Below are positions 10,381 through 23,810 of a DNA stretch of 64,000 bases, piece after piece. Each line of letters starts with the position of its first letter. Position 1 is the first letter of the stretch. The notes beneath the pieces were generated by a model. That model was not told the DNA's origin, made no database searches, and saw nothing but the letters and a program-made list of their open reading frames with translations. The translations under genes were made by a program, and so were the position numbers. The stretch comes from Corella eumyota (lineage: Eukaryota; Chordata; Ascidiacea; Phlebobranchia; Corellidae), in contig OY720098.1 in assembly GCA_963082875.1 (NCBI GenBank), forward strand, positions 2,666,001 through 2,730,000. Reading direction: 5' to 3'.

Positions 10381-10536
10381 AAACTCGGTAAATTCAAAAT
10401 TATTTTTTTAAAATTATAATAACAAAAAAAGAAATTATTAGAAAATATTTGATGTTTTATTTAAAGCTAATTTAATATATATGAGAACTAATGAATTTTT
10501 AAACAGATAATTTTTTTTCACCTGAAAACAGCTAAA

Positions 10537-13500
10537 ATGAACGATGCTGTTATTCTTATTGATCAACAAATTACTAGCTTCAAAGAAATACCGAATTTAA
10601 ACGTTAATTTAAAATCTATTAATGTTCACTGCAACAATATTACAAGTCTTGATGGCTTATCTCATCTTACTTGCTTAACTGTAAGTGATTTTTAAGTTGT
10701 TTTTAGACTGTTACTTAAGTCACAACTTTTTGTAGGTAATACGGGGTAGTACTAAAATACGGGATGCGGGAAGTTGCGGGGTGTGGAAAATACCGAGGCC
10801 GTATGTAAACGTTAACAAAAAAAACGCTGAATGCGGAAAAGGACGGATTTTTTATACCCTCCCCTAATCTTCCCTTGTGCTTTATAGTTGATTTTGCATC
10901 ATTTCTTGACCTTTAAAGTCAATCCCACATCACCCCTTAGCCCTTTAGATAAAAACAGCAATCATCCTCAGAAAAGTACAAAAATTCCGTTCCGTTCGCA
11001 TTCCGCGAATTTTTGTTAACGTTTACATACGGTCCCGCACTATCCCGCATCCCGTACTTTAGTATTGTCCGTAATACCAGTTAAATTAATTCCAGGTTTA
11101 AGCTAATCTCGAGTTAACTAACCTGAAGTTAACGAATCTCGGGTTAAAACCTTTGATGGTATGCAGAAACTAAATTTAACTCTAGGTTAACTAACCCTAG
11201 GTTAACCTGTTGCTAGGCCGAATTTTTTTTTGCATAATAATTAAAAGATTATGAAAAGACACTCGTAACAATCAAAATTTTAAAATTATTCATGCACGAC
11301 CGCCTCCTGCTAGCGTCTGTAGTCACAATTGTACTTACAAAAAAACTGTGTACCAAATTTTTTTAAATAATTAAAATATACAACGTCCGACTTTCTGACG
11401 CGCAATTTAAACTGACTTTAAGCTGGCGTCAGGCTGTTAATTCAGGTTTAACCCAGCCGTCACATCGAGTTAAAATCTTGAGTTAAAGTTGTGACTTAAC
11501 TCGTGATTTAACCTCAAATTAGCTTAACTTTACTTTCTGCATAACAAAAAAAATTTAAATCGCGATTTTAATTTGGGTTAACATTAACACGACTTTCTGC
11601 ATTCCTCCCATAGTGTTTAATCTATTAGTTTAAATTTTTATTAGTTCACATGTTTTTGTAATGTTACTAATTTTTTGGTTCAAACTGAAAAATATTTATT
11701 TTTAATATTCTTATTTAATCTTAAAAAATTTTTATAGCATCTTGATGTATCTTCAAATTCTATTTTAACTTTACAAGGATTAGAACATCTTACTTCACTT
11801 CAATCCCTCAACCTGGCTTCAAACCAAATCACGTCGTTAAATTGTCTTGATGGACTTACAAGTCTTGCTTATTTAAATGTGTCTTACAACAGTATTACCT
11901 CTTTGAATGGATTAAGTTGCTTACACGGTAAATAAGTTGACCGGCAGCGTGGTGTAGTGGTAAGAACACTTGCTACACCACCATGAGGTCGTAGTTCAAT
12001 CCCCATTGATCTCATACTGTAGCGTCCTTGAGTAAGGCGCTATAAACGGTGTGAACTCCTGCTGAGCCAGCACTTAATCAGCAGTATAATTATTGGGCAA
12101 TTATGATCTATAATATCCCAAACTGCCACAGGCAACTCGAGACTGGGTCAGAGTAACTTATGTTACTCCATGTTTAAGTCGTCCATTCGACTTTCCCACA
12201 TCTAGGATAAAGATATATACAAAAAAAAAAAAAAAAGATGTTTTTAGTCTATAAAAATTTTTAACAAAAATATAAGGGTATAAACTATGTGTTTTTAAAA
12301 TGATCGTAATAAATGCAAAATAGTGTAATTTTTTAATATTTTATGATCATTTTACTTTTACAATGTTCCACAAACTTCAGAGTCGAAAGTAATAAAAGTT
12401 GTATACTATATATTTTGCTGTGGACATGACATTTAATTAAATCTGAAGATTGTTAAAGGTTTATATTTAATTTAAACAGGGATTCAAAGTTGTTTAGAAA
12501 CAATAGAAGTGCATGGAAATGAGTTAAACAATTTGAAAGATGTTATCTCAAATCTGCAAGGAATTATTTCATTAAAACATTTGATGTTATTCACTGAAAG
12601 TGACAACCCTAACCCAGGTAACTATATTTTTTATCTTTTTTTCTGTTTAAAATAAGCTACTGTAAAACATTTTTTTTAAAAATATTGACAATTAAATAAT
12701 ATCTTTCTTGTTTTTAAAGGTTTTTTAAATTGTTTTTTAATGTTCATATTTTATTATCTTAATTTAAAACTAAAGTTTAACAAAGTTAACATTTTTAGTT
12801 CACTTTCAATTTTTTTTTTATTGAACCATGAAATTTAATTTTTTATGTTTTTTTTTTGTATATATCTTTATCCTCGATGTGGGAAAGTCAAATGCGCGAC
12901 TTAAACATAGAGTAACATCAGTTACTCCAACCCAGTCTCGAGTTGCCTGTGGCAGTTTGGGATATTATAGATTGTAATTGCCTGGTAATTATGCTGCTGA
13001 TTAAGTGCTGGCTCAGCAGTAGTTCATACCGCTTATAGTGCCTTACTCAAGGACGCTACAGCATGAGATCCGTGGGGATTGAACCCATGACTTCATGGTG
13101 GTGTAGCAAGTGTTCTTACCACTACACCACACTGCCGTTTTTTTTAACCTTACTTATATTAAAAATTATTATACTTTTTTACATACCTAACTTAATTTAT
13201 TTAGGTTATCGGGAACAAATATTTCAAGGTTTACCCCAATTAAAATCGGTTGATTACAAAGATAGATTTGGTTTCCAAGTTGAACCAACTTTACCTGAAG
13301 TTATTTCAGATTTTGATGAAGATTGGTTGGAAAATTATCTGCCAGAACAAAATACAATGCAGGTTGGTTAACATTAAATCAATAAGTTATTAAGAAATTT
13401 TAAACACAAGTTTGTTTTATTAAATAAAAAAATTTGTTTTTAAAGAAAAATAAAGCTATGCACATGTTTTAATTACATACCTTAAATATAATTTTTAACA

Positions 13501-16500
13501 AAATACCTAACAGTATTATATATATTTTAGGGATAGTAATAAAAATATTAAAGAAAACCTGCATTTATTCAATTTATCTATAACAATTTTCTTTTTTTTA
13601 TTATTAATTTTATATTTTTTAACTTCAGAAAGACACTTCACATTCCAATCCCCCAAGTTTAATATCAACATCAAGTATAGATGCTGTGTTAAGTGCAAGA
13701 AGAGAAAAACAACAACAAGTGAAACCTCTTGTTACATTTCAAATTCCAAGTAAAGACTCGGACCAGGTAAAGACTCTGACCAAAGACTTGAGCTAGTTTT
13801 GTGAGAATAACCCATGATTATAGACAAAAAAAGGACCAGGATCAATAAAAGTTAAAATAACTTCTTTTTTGGTAAAGTTTTTAAATAAAATTTTTATTTT
13901 TATTTTAAGTCTGTTAGCGAGAGATTTGACACAACAACATCTCCATCTAGTGATAAAAAGGAAAATAACCTGCCAGAATCTTCGACTGATTCTGTCCACT
14001 TTGTTCCCAAGTAAAATTTATCTATATTTTTTATTTTCCTTATTTTAAAGATAAAGTTATATTTTGTTCTAATATACCTATGCAAATAATGATTTGTTAG
14101 AAAACCATATTTACTTTAAGATTAAAATCATTTGACAATTTATTCAAATAATAAATTATCAAAGTAAATTGTTTTAGGAAATCCAAAATACCACTTAATC
14201 GACTTCCTCAACCCAGAAAGAAAAATGTAAGGGTGCCAAGGTAAAAATAATCTTAAGCAGTGGTAAATTCGCATTTTAAGAATTCTAATTTTTTTTTTGT
14301 TAAATTAAATATTTAGCTGCAAAAAGACAACCATCAAAACAAAAGTAACAGAAAACTCAAAATTAGCGACCGGAAGCAAAAAGGATGACAATTCGTGTTT
14401 GGTATTTTACTTATTTTTAACATAATATTTTACATATTTTAGTTTAATTTTTTGTTTATATTATATTTTTTTGTATAAAATCATTTGCAATTAAAAGTTG
14501 TTGTTTTTTTTAACATTTATTTAATATTTAAATATAGGAATTGCTTAGGAATCTTGAAAGTGAGAGAGAAAGAAGATTTAAAGCTGAGCAAGCGAACAGG
14601 AGACTTATTGCATTAATGCAGGAATCTCAGGTGGAAAATAAGGAAGGGAAATCTTTGCAGGTTAGATTACAAAAATAAAAATTTAAAGTAAATAATAAAT
14701 TGCCTAAAATTGTGATATTTAAAATATTTTTTCATATAAATTAAATAGGTTATGGCCGCACATGCTGCTGACAAATTAAAAAATACCTTAATTCAAGAAC
14801 GAAAAATTAACGACCAATTAAGACAAGAAGCTACAGAAAATGAGGTAAAAAAACAAAACTTTAAAACTGAGATTTTGCAATATTGCAAACTTTTTTTTAT
14901 ATTGCATTTATAAGCTAAAAGTTTCGACGGCAATTATTTTAAAATATTGACATATAAAATTTTGCTGCGTTTTTAAATTTTTTAAAATATGAACACATAA
15001 CGTGTATTAAATAATAATTTTAATTTTCTCAAATTGCAATTTTTATTTTATATTGTAGAAAGAAATTGAGGACATAACCACGAAACTTCACTCAGCTGAA
15101 AATGTTTCACATCAACGACAAACTACTATTCAAACTTTAAAAAAAGCTTTGACAAAATTTGAAACAGACATTTCTAAGATAAGAAGCAACCATGTAAGTA
15201 ATAACAAACTAAGTTTATTAAACTAAGCATTAAAACACTAAAAGTTAATAAAGCTATTTGGCAATATTGCTTCTTAGTGTGTATTTATTTTTTTTGTACA
15301 TATCTTTATCCTCAATGTGGGAAAGTCGAATGCGCGACTTAAACATAGAGTAACATCAGGTACATGGACCCAGTCTCGAGTTGCCTGTAGCAGTTTAGGA
15401 TATTATAGATTATAAAACCCACGAGCTCATGGTGGTGTAGCATGTGTTCTTACTACTACACCAGGCCGCCGGTATTACAAATTTTTGCCTATATTTAACC
15501 CAAATGTTAATTGATTGTGTTATAAGATCGTACTGTTAAGTTTTAATGTTCAAAAATTTTTTACACAAAAACACTAAAATTTAAAATGAGATAAATAATG
15601 TCTGTGTTTAGGCAAAGGAAACAAAAGAATTAACCAACTCAGTAAAAACCCTTAAACAAAATAATTGTAAGTTGGTTCACAAATGTCAAGAATATGAAGG
15701 GAAAATAATCAAAGTTGAAGCTAACTTGGAGGCACAAGAAGAAGCACACAAGTTAGTTAAATTGTTTTTTGATTTAAATTTAAGTAAGGCTTACAAAGAA
15801 GTATTTCAATACTGGATTTCACAGTTATAAGTTATTAAACTGTAAATTATTTTTTCTTGTTGAATTTTTGTTGAATTTTTTTTTTAAAGGAGAAAGATGA
15901 GTGGTATGATCCATATAGACAGTGATGAATTCAATATAATATTAAAAGAAAAAATGCAGCAACAAGAACAAACTTGCAGATTAAGAGTTGAACAAACTCA
16001 AATGAAATTGGAAGAATCAAATTTTAATCTTCACCAACTTGAGAACGAGTTTAGAGAAGCGTTGTACATTGAAAATAAAAGATTCCAAGAGGTGATTTAA
16101 ATTGCATTAAACCATTTTTTAGTATTTGTGTTATTTAATTAGACCAGATAATCAAAAAAATTTTCTTTAATATTTTTTTAAATTTTGCCTCAGATTGATT
16201 TTGTTTTAAATTTAAGGTTAACCACAAACTTCAAGCTACCGAAAACCAATCCCAAACTTTACAGAAGCATCTCAAAGATGCAACAGAGAGAGAACAACGG
16301 TCAAGAGCCCTCCTCTCCGAGATGAGAAGCATTGTTGGCGAACAAAAAACAAGGATAACCGAACTTTTAAAATATAAGGATGAATCGACGAGGAATTTTA
16401 AGGTTTTTCAGTTATTTTTTTACCCATTTTAATTCAATATTGGTTACTTTTTATTGCTTAGAAAACTTTATATTCTGCCTTAGAAAAATTTTATGAGTTA

Positions 16501-19500
16501 AATACTTAAACCAAAGTTCCTAAATGTTTTTTTATCATAGGAGAGAGTAGAAGAATTGGAGCGTGAAGTAGAGAATGGAAGAAAAAAGGGAGTTCAACTC
16601 GAGTTAATGACTCAAGAAAAAGGAAGGTTACTTGCTCAAGTTACTTCACTCCACAGCGTCGTAGACGGACTTAAGGGCGAGCGAAAATTATGGAGTCATG
16701 AGCTAGCTCAACAAGGTAAGTTATTTTTATTCATGTTTTTACTATTTTTTACACACTAATTTTTTTACCAATATTTAAAAAATAATAAAGTATTAAAACT
16801 AATGCAAATAATAAAAATCTTTCATTTAAAGATTTAAAAACTTTAGTTTCTGTAACTACGTAATATGGTGTATAATAATCTAAATTAACAAATTTAATTT
16901 TCTTTAATTCTTGGATATAATTTATGATTACACATACGAAACTAATAAACTAATTTTCAATAAAACGTCAACTAAAGTAATTGATTTAATTTTCAAATTT
17001 ACATTAAATGGAATATTATATATTACATATAACATGGGCTTCTGGGGTAGTAGTTTAAAAATTTTATAATTTTATCAAAACAAAAACATAACAAAAATTA
17101 TGATTACGCGATAAATCAATGGTGTATTAATTGATTAAGAAATATTGCAACTCTTATTTACTTTGCAACTTTACTCAAATACATGTTTTTCATCATACTT
17201 TTTCCTTAACTCAATTTTGTTTACCTTTCCAAGGCCCACTCTTGGAAGGACATCAATAAATTCAATTTCTTTGTAAATTCTCTGATAAGATGGAACTTTT
17301 TCGTTGTAAAAATCTAGAACTTCTTCTGATTTTGCTGAATCATTCTCACGGACAACAAAAGCTATTGGTGTTTCAGAAAATTTTAGGTCCTTAACCCCCA
17401 CGACAGCAACATCCTTGACTTGAGGGTGCTGGAGCAATATTTCTTCCATTTGAGCGGGGTAAATCGAAATCCCACCCAACCCTTTGATGACATTCTTTAT
17501 TCGATCAACGATATAGAGATAATCAAACTCATCAAAGTACCCAACATCTCCAGTGTGTACCCAACCTGCTGGGTCCTTGACTAATTTGTCCTCACCTTTG
17601 GGTTTAAAATACTCTTTCATTACACCGGGTCCTTTTACCCAAATTTCACCAGATTGTTTTACCCCTAAAGAACTTCCAGTCAGCGGGTCGATAATTTGAA
17701 CCTTTACATTGGACATTAGCATACCAACACTCTTTCTCGGACAATTCTTGGAGAAACTAATCGATACTCCGCCACTTTCTGAGGAACCATAGGCACTCGT
17801 CATTGTAATTTCGAGTTCATCTTCTGCTGTACTCTGGCTTTAACGGGATTGCAAGCATGACCACATGTCCTTTTCGAACCCCTAACCCCCATAAAGTTGC
17901 TGACAATTCAATGACATCATTTTTGATTTCAGCAAAAGTAAATTCTCTTCCAGTTTCTCCATCTACTAATGCAATCCGGTCTCCAAATGTGCCAAGTTGT
18001 TCCAGGATCCGGGTTCCAATCGGGGCCTGGGAAATAACTGTATCAGAGTAAAAACTTTTAAAAATCATTTTGAACTTGAGTTTTACCACAGTTTAAATTT
18101 AGTCCTGTAAAATAAGGTTTAACTTACTTAACTTTTGCACCAAAATAATATTTTACAAATTTTTTTTTTATTTGACATTTACAAAAACCCAATAAACTTA
18201 ATTTTGCTTTAAATGCTACCGTTCTTTTGCTAATACTTTAAAACATCAACCCAGATTTTTCAGTAGTGGATTGCAGAATGTAATATTACAAAAGTTAATA
18301 ATTAATTTCTAAAATATCTTAACATTTGACCACTACAAAACAAACAAAAAAAAATTCAAACTTTGTGCATAATATCATCTTTCAAAATTAAATTATAAAA
18401 ATTTCGAGTTAATATGCACTAAACTTGTTAAGGTAATATTTACATAAAAAAAAAAAAAAAAACTGTTACATGTTGTTTAACATACATTGTATCAATAACT
18501 TGATTACATTGTAAACATATAATGTTCAGCTATGTTTGTTTTTAAAGTGCAAAAGGCTAAGTTCAAAGTGACTTGCATCTTTATATTACTATCTCAACAA
18601 AAACTCTTAATCAGGGTTGTATCACACTGATTAAACATATATATCATGTACAAAAAAAACTACCTTAAAAAATTTCAACTTGTTTGACCTATTGCATAAG
18701 TATTTTAAACAGTATATTACATTTTTTGTAATAATAAAATTTAAAAATTATTTAAAAACTCCAACCAGTGCTAAGTTGTTATAACAAATTCTAAAAAAGA
18801 TTTTGTGATAGAAATGATATTATTTATATTAAACGCCACCATAAGGTCATGGGTTCAATCCCCACTGTCCTCATGCTGTAGCGCCCTTGAGTAAGGCGTT
18901 ATAAACAGTATGAACTCCTGCTGAGCCAGCACTTAATCAGCAGTATAAATATCGGGCAATTATAATCCATATTATATTCCAAACTGCTAAAGGCAACTTG
19001 AGACTGGGTCAGGGTAACTGATGTTACCCCATGTTTAGGTCGCTCATTCGACTTTCCAACATCAAGGATAAAAATGTATACAAAAAAACTTGTTTTATAT
19101 TTTAACCAAATTTATTTTTTTTTTAATTTTTACAGGATCTTCTCTTGCCCAAGATCGAGGTCGAATGGAGATTAAAATTGAAACATTAACAACTGAGATT
19201 CGAAGTTTAAAGAAAAGTAACGAACGAGATCTTGACTCATTGAGGATAAAATCTAAAGTAGTTGAAGACCAAACCGACACTATCTTTAAAATGAAACAAG
19301 TAATTCCATTTTGTGTTGTAATTTTTTATGGGTAAAACCAAAAATATTAAGTGTATGGAACTTATTAATTAGTATTTAAAGTAATTTTTTTTCAAGCACA
19401 AAGCAAATAAAAAGCAGAAAAAATCAAACCAAAGTTTAAATATTTATAAGTGAACTTTGTTTAGCTTATTTACTACCTATTTTCTACTGCTGACTTGATT

Positions 19501-20715
19501 TGCCATAGTCTACCCATAACTTGCTATAACCATGATTAAAACTTGTAATTTTTTTTCAAAGGCATTAACTGACAAAGATAAGGAGATTGAGAAGAAATTG
19601 GAAGTGGAGCTGACCGAACAACGTAAACTAAAAGATGAAATTGATTTTTTAACACAGGTTCTTGATATTATTTACGATTATAAAGTTATAATTTGTTAAA
19701 CACAAAAGCCTAAACTCTATTTTTTTTAATGGTTATTGTGAGATTAGTGATTTTATGTAAAGTTTGACGGCAATATTTTATAAATATGTTGTTTAAAACA
19801 AAAAATTAGAAATCAAATACATTAATGTAGATGAATATTAAATTGGTTTGAAATCCTGTCAAATTAAGAAATAAAACAATGCTTTTACAAGAAAAACAAA
19901 GCTATTAATTTATGTTTTTTAATACTATACTAGTTATTTCTCTGACATAATATTTATTGAATTTTTGTATAGGAAAATGGGATGTTGAAGGAGGATAATT
20001 CAACTTTGAGTGAAAGAAAACAAGAACTTAAAAATGAGATTCTTCATCTTGACCAAGATCGTGAAGTCCTTCAACAAGATCATGAGTGAGTAGAGAAAAA
20101 ATTTAAATTTTGGCTAATTATTTGAAAAAGAAATAAGAAACTAATATATAATTTTTTTATATCTTTATCCTCGATTTCTATCTTCAGTCAACTTAAAACA
20201 CGGTGGAAGGAAAAAGGAAATATTTTAAGCAAGTTAGAATCACAAGTTAAACAATTGGGAGAAGCAGGTAGACAAAATGCAACACAATTAACACAGGAAC
20301 GAGAAAATTTCAAGCAAAGCACTCAGTAAGTAATCAAATATTTTGAAATAAACTCGTCCACATTATGTAATTTTTATCTCTTTTGCATTGTAGAAATTTG
20401 GAGGAAAAAATTCGTCAAATTTTGAAAGATCATGAAATACAATTAAAGGATTGTCAGAAATCACAGCAAAGGGAAATTGAATCTTTGCTAAAAGACAAAA
20501 ATCAAGAAATTCACATTTTGCAAACAAAGGTAACTTAATTCGTATATATTTTTTAACAGCACTGGCTAACTTAAGAGTTTATATTTTAGATTAAATGTGT
20601 TGAGGAAGAAATGAGAGAAGTGCTAAGAGAGAGTGAAAAAGAAAAAGGGGTTTTGGAAGAGAAACTTAAAACTATCAAAGCAACGTTTGATCAGTTACAA
20701 ATCAATATAACCTGA
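10537..20715 (+). CDS. LRRCC1: Leucine-rich repeat and coiled-coil centrosomal protein 1
   Basis: 21 exons: 10537-10680, 11738-11927, 12480-12617, 13205-13362, 13629-13766, 13910-14010, 14178-14240, 14317-14401, 14538-14660, 14749-14844, 15059-15193, 15612-15751, 15890-16091, 16217-16402, 16541-16715, 19136-19299, 19562-19657, 19973-20085, 20188-20325, 20394-20529, 20590-20715. All phases match and give 948 residues (human about 1,030). N-terminal SDS22-like LRRs (NVHCNNITSLDGL, LNVSYNSITSLNG) are followed by a cap (GYREQIFQGLPQLKSVDY), a linker, then a long coiled coil. Diagnostic family segments are LENEFREALYIENKRFQEV, KLWSHELAQQG-SSLAQDRG and SLRIKSKVVEDQTDTI. The known protein sits at centrosomes/centrioles and supports mitotic spindle structure. 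SINEs lie in several introns. AATAAA is at 20791. Confidence 0.95.
10735..11078. mobile_element. MITE-like inverted-repeat element in LRRCC1 intron 1
   Basis: The ends are GGTAATACGG and CCGTAATACC. Long arms share ACGGGATGCGGG and CGTATGTAAACGTTAAC in opposite orientation, over about 110 bp each. I see no clear target duplication. Non-autonomous; no coding sequence. Confidence 0.8.
11090..11610. repeat. GTTAAC-rich degenerate inverted-repeat region
   Basis: It contains many copies of AGGTTAAC-, GAGTTAA- and GGGTTAA-like words in both orientations, and paired ATGCAGAAA / TTTCTGCAT words at 11161 and about 11535-11600. Probably one or two old, diverged non-autonomous elements within LRRCC1 intron 1. 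Borders are uncertain. Confidence 0.45.
11941..12234 (+). mobile_element. tRNA-derived SINE, near full length (LRRCC1 intron 2)
   Basis: The head GTGGTGTAGTGGTAAGAAC and the B-box-like GGTCGTAGTTCAATCCCC are followed by the family body (GTAGCGTCCTTGAGTAAGG, CTCGAGACTGGGTC, TTTCCCACATC) and an A tail. This copy is the reference for the family in this window. Confidence 0.95.
12850..13137 (-). mobile_element. SINE, same family, reverse orientation (LRRCC1 intron 3)
   Basis: Full-length copy read on the minus strand, from the head at 13137 to the T-rich (A tail) end at 12850. Confidence 0.95.
15284..15473 (-). mobile_element. SINE with internal deletion (LRRCC1 intron 11)
   Basis: Head and tail of the family are present, but the middle section (the GCTGAGCCAGCACTTAATC part) is missing. 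Confidence 0.9.
17171..18089 (-). pseudogene. Internally deleted acyl-CoA synthetase (4CL/luciferase-type), antisense in LRRCC1 intron 15
   Basis: The minus strand carries an N-terminal piece (about 90 residues, with FGDRIALVDGETGREFTFAE) and, 13 bp later in another frame, a 210-residue C-terminal piece of an AMP-forming ligase. The latter has YGSSESG (A5-like), GEIWVKGPGVMKEYF, TGDVGYFDE and IVDRIKNVIKGLGG (A7/A8), and ends with LGKVNKIEL holding the catalytic Lys of GK. Family proteins have about 540 residues; about 230 in the middle, including the P-loop-like A3 motif, are missing without an intron at the junction. The lack of introns suggests a retrocopy or partial gene copy, but I see no poly-A tail. 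The C-terminal piece is otherwise well preserved, so loss of function may be recent. Confidence 0.8.
18831..19089 (+). mobile_element. SINE, 5'-truncated (LRRCC1 intron 15)
   Basis: Starts inside the tRNA-like head (CGCCACCATAAGGTCATG) and runs to the A tail just before exon 16. Confidence 0.9.
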
Positions 20716-20819
20716 CATCGATTTACATCTCCAAACATTGAATTTTTTGCCCACTGTTTGTTAATGTATATACCATGATAGTTTACTGATAGAATAAATT
20801 TATTTTTATAACTTACACC

Positions 20820-21119
20820 TTTTTTTTGTTAATATATCTTTATCCTGGTTGTGGGAAAGTCGAATGCGCGACTTAAACATAGAGTAACATCAGTTACTTT
20901 AACCCAGTCTCGAGTTGCCTGTGGCAGTTTGGGATCGTATAGATTATATTTACCTTGTAATTATGCTGCTGACTAAGTTCTGGCTCAGCAGGAGCCGTTT
21001 ATAGCGCCTTACTCATACCGTTTATAGCGCCTTACTCAAGGGCGCTACAGCATGAGATCAGTGGGGATTAAACCCACGACCTTATGTGTGGTGTAGCAAG
21101 TGTTCTTACCACTACACCA
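20820..21119 (-). mobile_element. SINE downstream of LRRCC1
   Basis: Full copy of the tRNA-derived family on the minus strand, with a short internal duplication of GTTTATAGCGCCTTACTCA at about 20995-21035. Confidence 0.95.
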
Positions 21120-21837
21120 TCTTAATTTTACTGGTTTCATACATCTGTTTCAAATTGGAAAATCTGGCCAAGAAGTTATTTAGAAAGTAAAGGCAAAAAC
21201 CTTTTAAATTTTTGAAATGGATTAGAGTCAGGTTTTTATATTTTTTGATTAACCTTTTTGCTATAATATTCAAGATATGGATTTAACATTTTCTATACTT
21301 CTGCTGAATTATAAAAGTTAGCCTGATAACAAAACAAAAATTAATTTTAATGATTTGTAATAAGGTGAAAAAAAAGCACTGCTAAAACTACACAAAATTA
21401 TTTTTTAAACAATTGTAATTATAACTCTAAACTTCATATGAATTACTTACATTAGAATTTCATTAGTTTTGTAAAATATATAAAACATTATTTAGGTAAC
21501 AACTCGTATAAAATAATGAACTATAAATGTCAGTATGTAAGAAAACTATAAATAACAGTGGGGACTATATATGAAATTTTATAATACATTATTATTGAAG
21601 TAAAAAGCACAAGAACATGATAAGGCAATTCAAGGCAAGGCTGTTGCTGTCTTACTGCTTGATTTTACAGAATTAATGCAGCAAAAACTACAGAAAAAAT
21701 TCTATCCTGCAAAAAAGTACATGCATAGAAAAATAGTACAAAAAAATTGCGAAAAAAAGCGATATCTACAGAAAAATTTACAACTTTATCAAATTAATTT
21801 AAAAAACATATTATTTTTTATATAATTGAAAAAATAT
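21120..21837. other. Intergenic between LRRCC1 and RHBDL2 (tail to tail)
   Basis: AT-rich sequence with no open frame or recognisable repeat. It holds the 3' flanks of two convergent genes. Confidence 0.5.
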
Positions 21838-23810
21838 TTAAACAGTTCCAACTGGGGTAAGAAATAGATTCCAAAACACGGCAAATGCAACGCAGGCCAT
21901 AAAGGCTAACAAAGAAACCCACCATTTTGGATCTTTCATAAGATTTTTGTTGAAATTACTAAATACAACATAACCTATCGTAATACCAGCCAAACCTCCA
22001 GCTAAGTGGGCAGCTAACGAGACTTGAGGAGTTCCGTCCATGACAATTATACGGCGATATAACGAAAATCCAATATCAACTGAAACTGTAATTCAAAAAA
22101 TCTAAATTTTAAATACTTTTCTGAAATGCCTTTGTTAAGAGCTGCATTTAAATTTTTATAACATTGTTAACTGAGCACTGCAAAAGGTACTTTTTTTTAT
22201 ATTGAATGATTGTTTGTTTTTAAAGTTTTTTTTTTCCATTTTATAAAATCATACTAAATATTTTAAAACATTTTAATTTTATCTTACCAATAAGGGCAAA
22301 TAGAAGGAGATGAATATAATTAAAAGCCATTCTTGACCAGTTCTAGAAGTAAAAACAAACATTTACAGATAAAAAATAACAGAACTAAAACTATAAAAAA
22401 ATTCAATTCTTACCATTACTACATTGGCTAAGTACCCCCCCAAAAGAGCGTATACCCCTCCCGATGCCCCCACTAAATAGACAAAGGGGTCGAATATCGA
22501 ACTAGCCAAAGATCCTGAAAAAATTACATTTTTTTTTTGTTTAAAACTTATTTTTAGTTTGGCATTAATTAAAAAATCCAACATTACAGCTTAACATATA
22601 TGTTTTACAATTACCAATTTTGCAATTTTTTGTAGATATTTTAATTTTTTCTTGTATTTTTACCTGCAACCACCCCACAAATGTAAACAATTGCAACCCT
22701 TAAACTTTTGTGAACCATTTCTAACATCACTCCAATAACTAACTGCATCACCACATTTCCCAATATATGCTCAATCCTAGAATTAAAAAAATTTTAATGT
22801 GTTGGCTTAAAAAACTAAACCTTTATTTTTTTCCTACCCGGCATGTAGTAAAAGATAGGAGAAAAATCTCCAAACTTCTTCACGTTTGTAGGGATCATAA
22901 ATTAAAGGAGAAGTTGTTAACCCAGAATTAATTGTCAACCAATCTTTTCTTTCTGCTTTTATAGCATAATAGATAAAAATAATCAGCTGCAAACATAAAG
23001 TCAAACTTTTAAACCAAACATTTTATTAGTTGTAGTTAAAGTATTTAATTAAATATTTATATTTAAATATCTTTAAAAAATGCAAGAGTACTTTTAAATT
23101 AAATCGGCAATTTAGAATATGATAAATTATAATTGCTCAACAATTAAACTGCTGATGGTTTTGCCTTAACAAAAGTTTATACTGTTAATAACGCCTTACT
23201 TAAGGCTGGTACAGCACGACAGCAGTAAGAATTAAACCCAGAACCTTACGTAGAAGAGCAAAGTGTTTTAACCAATACACAATGCTGCCAGTTGAATAAG
23301 CTATGCAATATATACATGAATGTTTTGGTAGAATAAAAACTTTAGATAGTAACCTCTACGAGTGAAATTGTTAAAATAAACAAAGGTGGTGGATTGCAGA
23401 AATATCTCTGTTTTGAGTAAGCTAATTTATCCTCATCTGTCGTTAACACAAAGTCTGCTAACGTACGCTGGAAAGTTTGTAAAAAACTATTTTGCTGGGG
23501 ACCATCAACTAAGAAGCAAAAACATGTAAAAGTTTTTAGGCTTTGAAAAAGCAAGCAAAAAACTGCAAAAAGTCCTAAACTATGCACTTTTAAAAATATA
23601 AATATTCAATGTGAAATAACTAATGGCTGAATGGTGTAAAATTTAGTGTCTAAATAATACAGTCATATAACAAACTTAAAGCATTTCATATTTACCTTCA
23701 ACATCTAAAGGTTCAAAATCGTCAACATTTTCTACGTTTTCGATCTCAATTTCAACATTTTGATCGTCCCTTGATGTTCGAATATTATTCGAAACTGTTC
23801 GCGATTCCAT
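21838..23810 (-). CDS. RHBDL2: Rhomboid-related intramembrane serine protease (RHBDL2-like)
   Basis: Seven minus-strand exons (23810-23696, 23508-23354, 22986-22838, 22776-22664, 22514-22414, 22342-22288, 22085-21838) join in phase to 311 residues, the usual length for RHBDL2 (about 303). After an acidic cytoplasmic N-terminus comes the first membrane helix (PPPLFILTISLVE), the loop HAGIEHILGN (conserved His and Asn), GASGGVYALLGG with the nucleophile Ser, and AAHLAGGLAG with the catalytic His. Further helices and a short tail follow. The family cleaves membrane-anchored substrates such as growth-factor precursors and adhesion proteins near the outer face of the membrane. All catalytic residues are present. 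RHBDL1/3 are alternatives, but the lack of EF-hands and the local sequence favour RHBDL2. Confidence 0.93.
23128..23296 (-). mobile_element. Diverged SINE fragment in RHBDL2 intron 2
   Basis: Weak match to the head and middle of the SINE family (GCCTTACTTAAGG, TAAGAATTAAACCCAGAACC, AATGCTGCCAG), much older than the other copies. Confidence 0.6.

Noticed and set aside
11941-12020. tRNA-gene-like head with A and B box
   Set aside because: Part of a SINE repeated more than ten times here with the same body and A tail; not a free tRNA gene.
22363-22584. Separate small gene with GASGGVYALLGG
   Set aside because: It is exon 5 of the rhomboid gene read through into its introns.
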